Below, in pieces: positions 27,530 through 35,049 of a DNA stretch of 64,000 bases. The DNA is taken from the NCBI GenBank assembly GCA_963745405.1, contig CAVUWY010000003.1, forward strand, positions 231,983-295,982, in the 5' to 3' direction. This DNA is from C-114 sp963745405. Its GTDB lineage: Bacteria; Chloroflexota; Limnocylindria; Limnocylindrales; CSP1-4. The notes under the pieces are model-generated. The model made no database searches. It had not been told where the DNA came from and saw only the letters and a list, made by a program, of their open reading frames with translations. The position numbers were made by a program, and so were the translations under genes. Each line of letters opens with the position of its first letter. Position 1 is the stretch's first letter.

Positions 27530-28882
27530 TTGAGTCGAGAATTCGTTGGCGCACTCCTCCAGCTGAACGCCGAGAAGCAGGTCCCCCGCGAGCAGCTCAT
27601 CGCCACGATCGAGGATGCCATCCAGGCCGCCTGGCGGCGGACCGAGGGCGACGAGGACATCCAGGTCCGCATCGACGCCGAGACCGGGCGCATCCGGGCC
27701 TTCCGGGCGCGGACCGTGGTCGACGAGGTCGAGGACCCGACGACCGAATTCACGGCCGACGAGGCGCACCGCTTCGATCCGAACGCCAAGGTCGGCGACC
27801 TCGTCGAGACGGAGCAGCTCGATCCGCAGCACTTCGGCCGCATCCACGCCCAGACGGCCAAGCAGGTCGTCCTCCAGCGCCTCCGCGAGGCCGAACGCGA
27901 CGTCGTCTTCGACCAGTTCGCGAGCCGCGAGGGCGAGATGATCACCGGCACCGTCAATCGGGTGGAGCCGCGGGCGATCATCCTCGACGTCGGCAAGGGC
28001 GTGGAGGCGATCCTCGCCACGACCGAGCAGTCGATGGTCGAGCACTACCGCATCGGCCAGAACGTCAAGGCGTTCGTGCTCGAGGTGCGCCGCTCGACCC
28101 GCGGCCCGCAGATCTATGTCAGCCGGACCCACAAGGGTTTCCTCCGCCGGCTCTTCGAGCTCGAAGTCCCAGAGATCCATGCGGGGACCGTCGAGATCAA
28201 GGCCATCGCCCGTGAGGCCGGCAGCCGCTCCAAGGTGGCCGTCGCCAGTCGCCAGGAAGGACTCGACCCGGTCGGCGCGACCGTCGGCCAGCGTGGCGCT
28301 CGCGTGCAGTCCGTCGTCGCCGAGCTCGGTGGCGAGAAGATCGACGTCATCCCCTGGAACGACGATCCGGCCGTCTTCGTCGCCAACGCCCTCTCGCCGG
28401 CCCAGGTCCTCGGCGTCGACATCGACGAGGAGCACCGGATCGCGAGCGTCACCGTCCCGGAGCGGATGCTGTCGCTCGCCATCGGTCGCGAGGGCCAGAA
28501 CGCCCGCCTCGCGGCCAAGCTGACCGGCTGGCGGATCGACATCCGGAGCGACGTCTCGGTCGCGGAGGCCAAGGCGGCCGCCGAGTCGAAGGTCGCCGTC
28601 GAAGAAGTCGCCGAGGCGGCACCGGCCGCCGAAGCCGAGGTCGCGGTCGTGGCCAAGCCGAAGCGGGTCACGAAGAAGGCCGCAGCCGAAGCCGCTCCGA
28701 CGGCCGACGCGGCACCGGTCGCGGAAGATGCTGCCGCCGTCGCCAAGCCGAAGCGCGTCACCAAGAAGGCCGCCGCCGAAGCCGCTCCGGTCGCCGAAGC
28801 CGCTCCGGTCGCCGAGGAAGCCGTCGCCAAGCCGAAGCGTGTCGCCAAGAAGAAGGCCGTCTCCGAGGAGGTGGCGTCGTAG
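27530..28882 (+). CDS. nusA: Transcription termination/antitermination factor NusA
   Basis: RNA polymerase-binding factor controlling pausing, termination and antitermination. The 450-residue protein has the N-terminal domain, S1 domain (ITGTVNRVEPRAIILDVG near 145-165) and two KH domains (VGATVGQRGARVQSVVAELGGEKID and LAIGREGQNARLAAKLTGWRIDI). The C-terminal 95 residues are a low-complexity Ala/Lys tail in which a unit like KPKRVTKKAAAEAAP occurs three times. Start is a TTG at 27530 after GGGAGG. rimP, which precedes nusA in most bacteria, is absent, and ispG is the upstream neighbour. Confidence 0.96.
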   Translation: MSREFVGALLQLNAEKQVPREQLIATIEDAIQAAWRRTEGDEDIQVRIDAETGRIRAFRARTVVDEVEDPTTEFTADEAHRFDPNAKVGDLVETEQLDPQHFGRIHAQTAKQVVLQRLREAERDVVFDQFASREGEMITGTVNRVEPRAIILDVGKGVEAILATTEQSMVEHYRIGQNVKAFVLEVRRSTRGPQIYVSRTHKGFLRRLFELEVPEIHAGTVEIKAIAREAGSRSKVAVASRQEGLDPVGATVGQRGARVQSVVAELGGEKIDVIPWNDDPAVFVANALSPAQVLGVDIDEEHRIASVTVPERMLSLAIGREGQNARLAAKLTGWRIDIRSDVSVAEAKAAAESKVAVEEVAEAAPAAEAEVAVVAKPKRVTKKAAAEAAPTADAAPVAEDAAAVAKPKRVTKKAAAEAAPVAEAAPVAEEAVAKPKRVAKKKAVSEEVAS

Positions 28883-29247
28883 GCGCGGCGGGCGCGCCGC
28901 GGGTCGACCAGGACCGCGGACGCGCGAGCGCCAGCCAGTCCGGGCGAGCCCGCACCGTCCCCACCCGGACGTGCGTCGCCTGCCGGACGAGCCGGGACAA
29001 GCGGGATCTCGCCCGAATCGTCCGCACGCCCGACGGCGGCATGGTCGTCGACGCGAGCGGCCGGCTGGCCGGACGCGGTGCCTACCTGTGCGTCGACGGC
29101 ACGTGCCGGCGGACCGCACTCGATCGAAATCTCATCTCTCGCGCCCTCGAGCGGCCGCTCTCGGACGACGTCCGCGAGTACCTCGCCGCCGGCGAGGGCG
29201 CCTCACCATCGAACACCACCGGAGGAGGAAGCAGTGGCAAGGAGTAG
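28879..29247 (+). CDS. ylxR: YlxR-family RNA-binding protein, apparent GTA start
   Basis: 122-residue YlxR/YlxR-like protein, typically found between nusA and infB. The domain core is intact: RTCVACRTSRDKRDLARIVR, then DASGRLAGRGAYLC and the CRRTALDRNLISRAL end, with the two conserved Cys pairs. The only ATG in frame (29041) lies after the essential TCVACR motif, and no GTG or TTG occurs upstream back to the nusA stop. The GTA at 28879 overlaps that stop (GTAG) and sits seven bases after GAGGAGG, so it is the best start. A Gly/Ser-rich tail carries the ribosome site of infB. Confidence 0.82.
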   Translation, partial: VGAAGAPRVDQDRGRASASQSGRARTVPTRTCVACRTSRDKRDLARIVRTPDGGMVVDASGRLAGRGAYLCVDGTCRRTALDRNLISRALERPLSDDVREYLAAGEGASPSNTTGGGSSGKE

Positions 29248-31144
29248 GAGCGGCACCCGCGGTCGACGCGGACCCCGCAAACCGCCACGCCGGGACGGCG
29301 CATTCGCGGCCGCCTCGGTCCAGGTCGCCGACCCGCGCGAGCGAGGCGCGATCGAGCTGCCGCCGACGATCACCGTCAAGGAACTGGCCGAGCTGCTGTC
29401 GGTCAACCCGGCCGACGTGATCCGCGAGCTCATCAAGAGCGGCATCTTCGCGACCATCAACCAGCTCATCGACCGTGACACGGCATCGCTCGTCGCGGGC
29501 GAGCTCGGCTACGAGATCGCCGAGACTTCGGCCGTCGCGGCGAGCGGCGCCGCCGCCGATGCGGAGGGTGAGGAACCCGCCGCGGCCGCCACGAAGGAAG
29601 TGCTCTTCGAGGAGGACGATCCGTCGCTCCTCCAGCCGCGCGCGCCCATCGTCACCGTCATGGGCCACGTCGACCACGGCAAGACGAGCCTTCTCGACGC
29701 GATCCGGACGACCGAAGTCGCGGCCGGCGAGCGGGGCGGCATCACCCAGCACATCGGCGCGAGCGAAGTCGTGAGCGGCGACCGCCGCGTCGTCTTCCTC
29801 GACACGCCGGGTCACGAGGCGTTCACCGCGATGCGTGCCCGGGGCGCCCGGGTGACGGACATCGCGGTGGTCGTCGTGGCCGCCGACGACGGGGTCATGC
29901 CCCAGACGCTCGAGGCGATCCACCACGCCCGGGCGGCCAAGGTGCCGATCATCATCGCCCTCAACAAGATCGACAAGCCGGATGCCAACCCGGATCGGGT
30001 CAAGACCGAGCTGTCCGAGGCCGACGTGATCGTCGAGGAATACGGCGGTGACACGCCGCTCGTCCCCGTCTCGGCCAAGACCCGGGTCGGCCTGACCGAG
30101 CTCCTCGAGATGATCCTGCTCGTGGCCGACCTCCAGGAGCTCACGGCCAACCCGAAGCGGCCGGCGATCGGCACGATCGTCGAGGCCGAGCTCGACAAGG
30201 GCCGCGGCCCAGTCGCCACGGCGATCGTCCAGACGGGCACCCTCCACGTCGGCGACGTCATCGTCGTCGGCGAGACGTTCGGCAAGGTCCGCGCCCTCGA
30301 GAGCGACGCCGGCAAGCGCCTCACGAAGGCCGGTCCGTCGTCGGCGGTCGTCGTCCTCGGTCTGGCCGAGGTCCCCCAGGCCGGCGACATCCTCCGGGTG
30401 GTCGCCGACGAGAAGGCGGCCCGGTCGATGGTCGAGACCCGTCGCGCCGAGGCCTCCGCCAGGGGCGGCGAGGGCAGTGGTCGAGCGACCCTGGAGGACC
30501 TCTACCGCCAGATACAGGCCGGCCAGGCCAAGGAACTCCGGATCATCCTCAAGGCCGACGTGTCGGGCTCCCTCGGTGCGATCACCCACGCCCTCGAGCA
30601 GATCGGGTCGGAAGAGGTCCGCATCAACGTCCTCCACGCCGCCGCCGGCGACATCACCGACAACGACATCATGCTGGCGACCGCGTCGGACGCGATCGTG
30701 GTCGGCTTCAGCACCAAGATCACGGAGACGGCCCGCCGGGCCGCCGAGACCGAGGGTGTCGACGTCCGCATCTACGACATCATCTACAAGCTGACGGACG
30801 ACATCGATGCGGCCCTCAAGGGCCTCCTCGAGCCCGAGATCGTCGAGGTCATCGAAGGCCGGGCGGAGGTCCGCCAGGTCATCCGGGTGGGCAAGAACAC
30901 GGTCATCGCCGGCTCCTACGTCACCGATGGGCGGATGGTCCGCGGCGGTGCCCGGATCTGGCGCGGCGGCCGGGTGGTGGCCACGGACCGGATCGAATCG
31001 CTGCGCCGCTTCCGCGACGACGTCCGCGAAGTCGCGACCGGCTTCGAGTGCGGCATCGGCCTCGCGTCGTACCACGACATCGTCGAGGGCGACATCATCG
31101 AGTGCTTCACGAGCCAGACCGTGAGCCGGGCCGTATCGGCCTGA
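29234..31144 (+). CDS. infB: Translation initiation factor IF-2
   Basis: GTPase that places initiator tRNA on the 30S subunit. The 636-residue protein has a short basic N-terminus, the IF2_N domain (ITVKELAELLSVNPADVI), and the G domain with GHVDHGKTS at 144-152, DTPGHEAF, and NKIDKPDANP, followed by domains II-IV. The long N-terminal region of enteric IF-2 is missing, as in many Chloroflexota. The start GTG follows GGAGGAGG and lies 14 bases inside ylxR. IF-2 is of special interest here because several genes seem to use non-standard start codons. Confidence 0.96.
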   Translation: MARSRSGTRGRRGPRKPPRRDGAFAAASVQVADPRERGAIELPPTITVKELAELLSVNPADVIRELIKSGIFATINQLIDRDTASLVAGELGYEIAETSAVAASGAAADAEGEEPAAAATKEVLFEEDDPSLLQPRAPIVTVMGHVDHGKTSLLDAIRTTEVAAGERGGITQHIGASEVVSGDRRVVFLDTPGHEAFTAMRARGARVTDIAVVVVAADDGVMPQTLEAIHHARAAKVPIIIALNKIDKPDANPDRVKTELSEADVIVEEYGGDTPLVPVSAKTRVGLTELLEMILLVADLQELTANPKRPAIGTIVEAELDKGRGPVATAIVQTGTLHVGDVIVVGETFGKVRALESDAGKRLTKAGPSSAVVVLGLAEVPQAGDILRVVADEKAARSMVETRRAEASARGGEGSGRATLEDLYRQIQAGQAKELRIILKADVSGSLGAITHALEQIGSEEVRINVLHAAAGDITDNDIMLATASDAIVVGFSTKITETARRAAETEGVDVRIYDIIYKLTDDIDAALKGLLEPEIVEVIEGRAEVRQVIRVGKNTVIAGSYVTDGRMVRGGARIWRGGRVVATDRIESLRRFRDDVREVATGFECGIGLASYHDIVEGDIIECFTSQTVSRAVSA

Positions 31145-31178
31145 TCGCGCCTGCGACCGGCCCGCTCCGTCCCGTCCG

Positions 31179-31682
31179 ATGAGCCAACGCACCGACCGCC
31201 TCGACGAGCTGCTCCGCCAGGAGATCGGGGCGATGCTCGAGCGCGAGGTGGCCGACCCGCGGATCGGCTTCGCCACCGTCACCCAGGTCGAGACGACGCC
31301 GGACCTCCGCCACGCGAAGGTCTGGGTGAGCGTCATCGGCGGCGCCACGGAACGGGCGGAGACGGTGACCGCGCTCGAGCACGCGATGGTCTTCATCCGC
31401 CGCGAACTCGGAACGAGACTGCGTCTCAAGCGCATCCCGGACCTGCACGTCCGCCTCGACGACTCGATCGAACGCGGCACCCGGGTGCTCCAGCTGATCG
31501 ACTCGATCGAGACCGGCGCGGAGCCGGCCGCCCCGCTCCCCGGCGAGTCGCTGCCGACCCCGACCCACCGGGCAGCCGAGGGATTCGGCGCCGCGGCGGC
31601 CGAATACACCGCTGCCCTGGAGGCCGAGCTCCGGACCAAGCGGGCGTCCCGGGCCGCGGCCGCCAAGGGGAAGCGCCGATGA
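31179..31682 (+). CDS. rbfA: Ribosome-binding factor A
   Basis: Small KH-type 30S maturation factor. The 167-residue protein has QRTDRLDELLRQEIGAMLERE (helix 1), RIGFATVTQVETTPDLRHAKVWVSV and the RRELGTRLRLKRIPDLHVRLDDSIERGTR core, all diagnostic. An Ala/Arg-rich tail extends 35 residues beyond the domain. Its stop overlaps the nrnA start (ATGA). Confidence 0.94.
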   Translation: MSQRTDRLDELLRQEIGAMLEREVADPRIGFATVTQVETTPDLRHAKVWVSVIGGATERAETVTALEHAMVFIRRELGTRLRLKRIPDLHVRLDDSIERGTRVLQLIDSIETGAEPAAPLPGESLPTPTHRAAEGFGAAAAEYTAALEAELRTKRASRAAAAKGKRR

Positions 31683-32706
31683 CGGCGTCTGTCGATCTCT
31701 CACGCTGGACGTCGGACGTCCCGGCCGCCGTCGTGGAGCGGATCGGGCGGGCCCGCCGGGTACTCGCCGTGAGCCACGAGAACCCCGATGCCGACACGCT
31801 CGGCGCCTCGATCGCCGTCGGACTGATCGTGGAGGCCCACGGCGGACGGGTCGACCTCGTCTGCACCGACCCGCCGCCGGACGCGTATGCGTTCATGCCC
31901 TGTATCGAGTCCTTCCGGACCGATCCGGCCCCGGACGGCGACTACGACCTGCTCGTCGTGTCGGACTGCGGATCCCTCGACCGGATCGGTGAGGTCGGCC
32001 GGCGCCACGCCGACCTCTTCGCCGGCCTGCCGCGCGTCGTCGTCGACCACCACGCCTCGAACGAGCGCGTCCGGACCGACCGACTGGATCGAGCCCCGGG
32101 CGGCCGCCACGTGCGAGATGGTGACGCTCCTCGCCGACCGGCTCGACGGTGCCGCTCAGGACGGGGGAGGGGAGCCTGGCCACGGCCCTCATGGCCGGCA
32201 TCGTCATGGACACCGCCACGTTCGCCCATCCGAACGCGACACCGCGCACGCTCGCCGTGTCGGCGGCCCTCGTCGAGGCCGGTGCGCCGCTCGCCGACAT
32301 CTCGCGCCGCCTCTACCGGACGAAGCCCGACGCCCAGCTGCGTCTTTTCGGCCGGGTCCTCGCCCGGCTCGAGGATGCCGACGACGGGCGGGTCGTCTGG
32401 TCGACCCTCGACGACGACGACATGCGGGCGACGGCATCGCCGCCGGCCCACTCCGAGGGGATCATCGACCTCTTGTCGCAGGCCGAGGCGGCGGAGGTCG
32501 CGATCCTCTTCAAGGGGCAGGGTCCCGAGACGCGGATCAGCGTCCGGACCAAGCCGGGCGGCGTCGATGCGACCGTGCTGACCGGCCTGTACGGCGGCGG
32601 TGGCCACGCCCGGGCCGCCGGTGCCACGATCCAGCTCGGCCTGACGGAGGCCCGGGCGGCGGTCGTCGCCGATGCCCGTCGGCTGGCCGCGGCGGTCGTC
32701 CGCTGA
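31679..32706 (+). pseudogene. nrnA: NrnA-like DHH/DHHA1 nanoRNase-pAp phosphatase, two +1 frameshifts
   Basis: NrnA hydrolyses 2-5-mer RNA and 3'-phosphoadenosine 5'-phosphate. The protein is recognisable from end to end: ENPDADTLG, VVSDCGS, VVVDHHASNER (the DHH motif), then GIVMDTATFAHPNATPRTL, and the DHHA1 GGGGHARAAGA. It is encoded in three successive frames. One extra base at about 32069 (after the NER codons) and another at about 32148 (after RLD) each shift the frame by +1, 79 bases apart. Removing them restores a continuous protein of about 341 residues. Either the gene is inactivated or the sequence has two errors. Starts coupled to rbfA, the usual rbfA-nrnA-truB order. Confidence 0.85.
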
Positions 32707-32728
32707 CGGCCACCGGCCGCCCCGCCCG

Positions 32729-33727
32729 ATGAGCAGGCCGCCGGAGACGGGATCGGGCCCGAGCGGGATCCTCGTCCTCGCCAAGCCGGCCGGACCGACG
32801 TCCCACGACATGGTCGGTCTCGTCCGCCGCCTGGCCGGTGTCCGACGGGTCGGCCACGGTGGCACGCTCGATCCGTTCGCGAGCGGCGTCCTGCCGCTCT
32901 TCCTCGGCCGGGCAACCCGCCTCGCCGAGTACCACCTCGGCGACCGCAAGGCGTACCGGGCGACGGTGTGCTTCGGCCTCGGCTCGACGACCGACGATCT
33001 CGAGGGCGAGCTGACGCCGGCCGGGTCCGCCCCCGATCGGGCGACCGTCGAGGCCGCCCTGGCCCGTTTTCGCGGCCCGATCGAACAGACGCCGCCGGCC
33101 TACTCCGCGATCAAGGTGGCGGGGCGGCGGGCCTATGCGCTGGCCCGGGCCGGTCAGGCTCCCGAGCTCAAGGCGCGAACGGTCACCATCGACCGGCTCG
33201 AGATCGTCGAGTGGGACGGATCCGACCCCGAGCGCCCGATCGCGACGATCGAGGTCGACTGCTCGGCCGGGACGTACGTCCGCTCCCTCGCCCGCGATCT
33301 CGGGGCGGCGGTCGGCAGCGCCGCGTACCTGGGCGCGCTCGTCCGGACGGCGAGCGGCCCGTTCCACCTCGACGCGGCCCACCCGGTCGACGCGGTCCGC
33401 GAGGCGGCGACCGCCGGACCGGACCGGCTGGCGGCCCTCGTCCTCCCGCCGGACACCGGGCTCGAACGGTTTCCCCGGATCGTCCTCGACGACGCGGAGG
33501 TCCGGGCGGTCGGCCTCGGCCAGTTCATCCGGCCCCACGAGCCACTCTTGGCCATGCCGGGACCGGACGACCGGTTCCGCCTCGTCGACGGCAAGGACGT
33601 GTTGGTCGCGATCGCCACCTGGCATGACGGCCGGTTCGCGCCGGACAAGGTCCTCGTCGACGTCCGGCCCGACGGCCGGCCCGACGCGCCTGCCGATGCG
33701 CAGCCCGATGCGCCGCCCGATGCCTGA
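32729..33727 (+). CDS. truB: tRNA pseudouridine55 synthase TruB
   Basis: Makes pseudouridine 55 in the T loop of tRNAs. The 332-residue protein has KPAGPTSHDMVGLVRR at about 19-34, the catalytic GGTLDPFASGVLPL with the nucleophile Asp48, KAYRATVCFGLGSTTDD, and CSAGTYVRSLARDLG. The C-terminus ends in an Asp/Pro/Ala-rich repeat-like tail (PDGRPDAPADAQPDAPPDA). The ATG at 32729 is favoured because upstream codons lie in nrnA. Confidence 0.95.
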   Translation: MSRPPETGSGPSGILVLAKPAGPTSHDMVGLVRRLAGVRRVGHGGTLDPFASGVLPLFLGRATRLAEYHLGDRKAYRATVCFGLGSTTDDLEGELTPAGSAPDRATVEAALARFRGPIEQTPPAYSAIKVAGRRAYALARAGQAPELKARTVTIDRLEIVEWDGSDPERPIATIEVDCSAGTYVRSLARDLGAAVGSAAYLGALVRTASGPFHLDAAHPVDAVREAATAGPDRLAALVLPPDTGLERFPRIVLDDAEVRAVGLGQFIRPHEPLLAMPGPDDRFRLVDGKDVLVAIATWHDGRFAPDKVLVDVRPDGRPDAPADAQPDAPPDA

Positions 33728-33778
33728 CGCGATCGACGTGCCGGGACCCGCGCAGGAAACGACCGCCCGGCGCGGGTC

Positions 33779-34552
33779 ATGGCAGGGCGGATGTCGGTCG
33801 TGCCCGGCATCGCCGCGCTCGAGCCAGGGGACGGACCACTGTTCATCGTGGTCGGGGTCTTCGACGGTCTCCATCTCGGGCACGCCTACCTCCTGCAGGA
33901 GCTCCGCCGGGCGGCCCGGCGACGCGATGCCCGGGCGGCCGTCGTCACGTTCGACCACCATCCCGACGAGATCCTCGTCGGAGCGGCGCCACCGCTCCTC
34001 TGCGATGCCGGCGAGCGGCTCCGCCTGCTCTCGGCTGCGGGCGTCGACGCGACGGTCGTCCAGCACTTCGACGAGCGGCTCCGCAACACCCCCTTCGACA
34101 CGTTCATCGACTCGATCGCGGCCCGCGCCTCGATCGCCGGCTTCCTCATGACTCCCGATGCCGCCTTCGGCCACGACCGCGGCGGGACGCCGGCAGCGGT
34201 CGCCGAGCTCGGCGCGGAGCGTGACTTCGAGGTCGAGGTGGTTCGGCCGTTCAGCCTCGACGGCGCGCCCGTCCGCAGCTCGGACATCCGGGAGGCGATC
34301 GCGGCCGGCGACCTCGCAGCCGCGCGGCGCCTCCTCGGCAGGCCAGTCGCCGTGGTGGGCGACGGCACAGCCGACGATGAAGGGTCCACCGTATCGTTCG
34401 CTCTGCCGGTGGCCCTCCCGCCGGCTGGCGACTATCCCGTCTCGGCGGGCGTCGACGGCTCGCGTCCGAGCCGGGCGACCGCCCGCATCGAGGGCGGACG
34501 CCTGTGGCTCGACCGGCCGTTCATCGGCCGGATCCACGTCTCGTTCGACTGA
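33779..34552 (+). CDS. ribF: RibF-like FAD synthetase with a degenerate flavokinase domain
   Basis: Bifunctional RibF phosphorylates riboflavin and adenylates FMN. The N-terminal adenylyltransferase half is clear: VVGVFDGLHLGHAYLLQ (the nucleotidyltransferase G-F-D-G..LGH motif, about residues 24-40), VVTFDHHPDEIL, and the GHDRGGTP and VRSSDIREAI segments. The C-terminal riboflavin-kinase barrel should open with LGRPY..G.V..G..RGR..GFPTAN. Here it keeps only RRLLGRPVAVVGDG, lacks the GFPTAN metal/ATP motif, and the protein is just 257 residues (usual 300-330). FMN adenylylation is likely kept and kinase activity doubtful. ATG at 33779, with an alternative at 33791. Confidence 0.82.
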   Translation: MAGRMSVVPGIAALEPGDGPLFIVVGVFDGLHLGHAYLLQELRRAARRRDARAAVVTFDHHPDEILVGAAPPLLCDAGERLRLLSAAGVDATVVQHFDERLRNTPFDTFIDSIAARASIAGFLMTPDAAFGHDRGGTPAAVAELGAERDFEVEVVRPFSLDGAPVRSSDIREAIAAGDLAAARRLLGRPVAVVGDGTADDEGSTVSFALPVALPPAGDYPVSAGVDGSRPSRATARIEGGRLWLDRPFIGRIHVSFD

Positions 34553-34580
34553 CGACGGGGCTCCGTCGAGGGACGCACGT

Positions 34581-34609
34581 TTGCCGCATCGGGGTCCGGC
34601 TGGTATCCT
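34581..34609 (+). promoter_or_regulatory. rpsO-pnp promoter
   Basis: TTGCCG at 34581-34586, 17 bases, then TGG-TATCCT with the -10 at 34604-34609. This is the only promoter in the window with both a good -35 and a good extended -10. Leader of about 50 bases before rpsO. Confidence 0.65.
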
Positions 34610-34667
34610 CCGCGGGTTACGAAACGGAAAAGGCAGTTCGATTCAGCAGATCGTGTCGGAGGATCGT

Positions 34668-34937
34668 GTGCCGCTGGTGCGGGAAGAGAAGCTAGAGATC
34701 GTCGGTCAGTTCGGACGAAGTGAGGGCGACACCGGGTCGCCGGAAGTCCAGATCGCGCTCCTGACGGAGCGGATCAAGGGCCTGACGAACCATCTCAGAA
34801 GCTTTCCCAAGGACAATCATTCCCGCCGCGGCCTCCTCAAGCTCGTGGGCCAGCGCCGTCGCCTTCTTGCCTATCTGATCAAGAAGGACAACGCGCGCTA
34901 CCGGGCAGTCATCGGACAGCTCGGGCTCCGCCGCTAG
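34668..34937 (+). CDS. rpsO: 30S ribosomal protein S15
   Basis: 89-residue primary 16S-binding protein. The sequence PLVREEKLEIVGQFGRSEGDTGSPEVQIALLTERIKGL, read in parts, contains the diagnostic GDTGSPEVQIALLTERI block, and NHLRSFPKDNHSRRGLL and RRRLLAYL follow. The GTG at 34668 is chosen because it gives the family N-terminus, although GGAGGA ends only four bases before it. The rpsO-pnp pair is the standard bacterial operon. S15 commonly represses its own mRNA, and this leader could do so. Confidence 0.95.
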   Translation: MPLVREEKLEIVGQFGRSEGDTGSPEVQIALLTERIKGLTNHLRSFPKDNHSRRGLLKLVGQRRRLLAYLIKKDNARYRAVIGQLGLRR

Positions 34938-34950
34938 ACGTCCCCACCGG

Positions 34951-34971
34951 ACCCCGGAAGAGATCCGGGGT
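34951..34971 (+). terminator. Hairpin between rpsO and pnp
   Basis: An eight-base stem (ACCCCGGA with TCCGGGGT) around AGAGA, with no T tract. Rather than a full terminator it may be the processing or attenuation structure commonly found in rpsO-pnp spacers, where RNase III and PNPase control pnp mRNA. Confidence 0.5.
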
Positions 34972-35049
34972 CTCGTCGTGTCGGGCGCCGGCGGACGGCC
35001 AGCGCGCCACAGGTCGATCCCTCCTCCACGGCAGGAGGTTCACATCCCC

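Noticed and set aside
31679..32706. Programmed +1 frameshifting in nrnA
   Set aside because: Two shifts within 79 bases, with no slippery codon, internal Shine-Dalgarno or stop at either site, do not match known +1 mechanisms. Mutation or sequence error is simpler.
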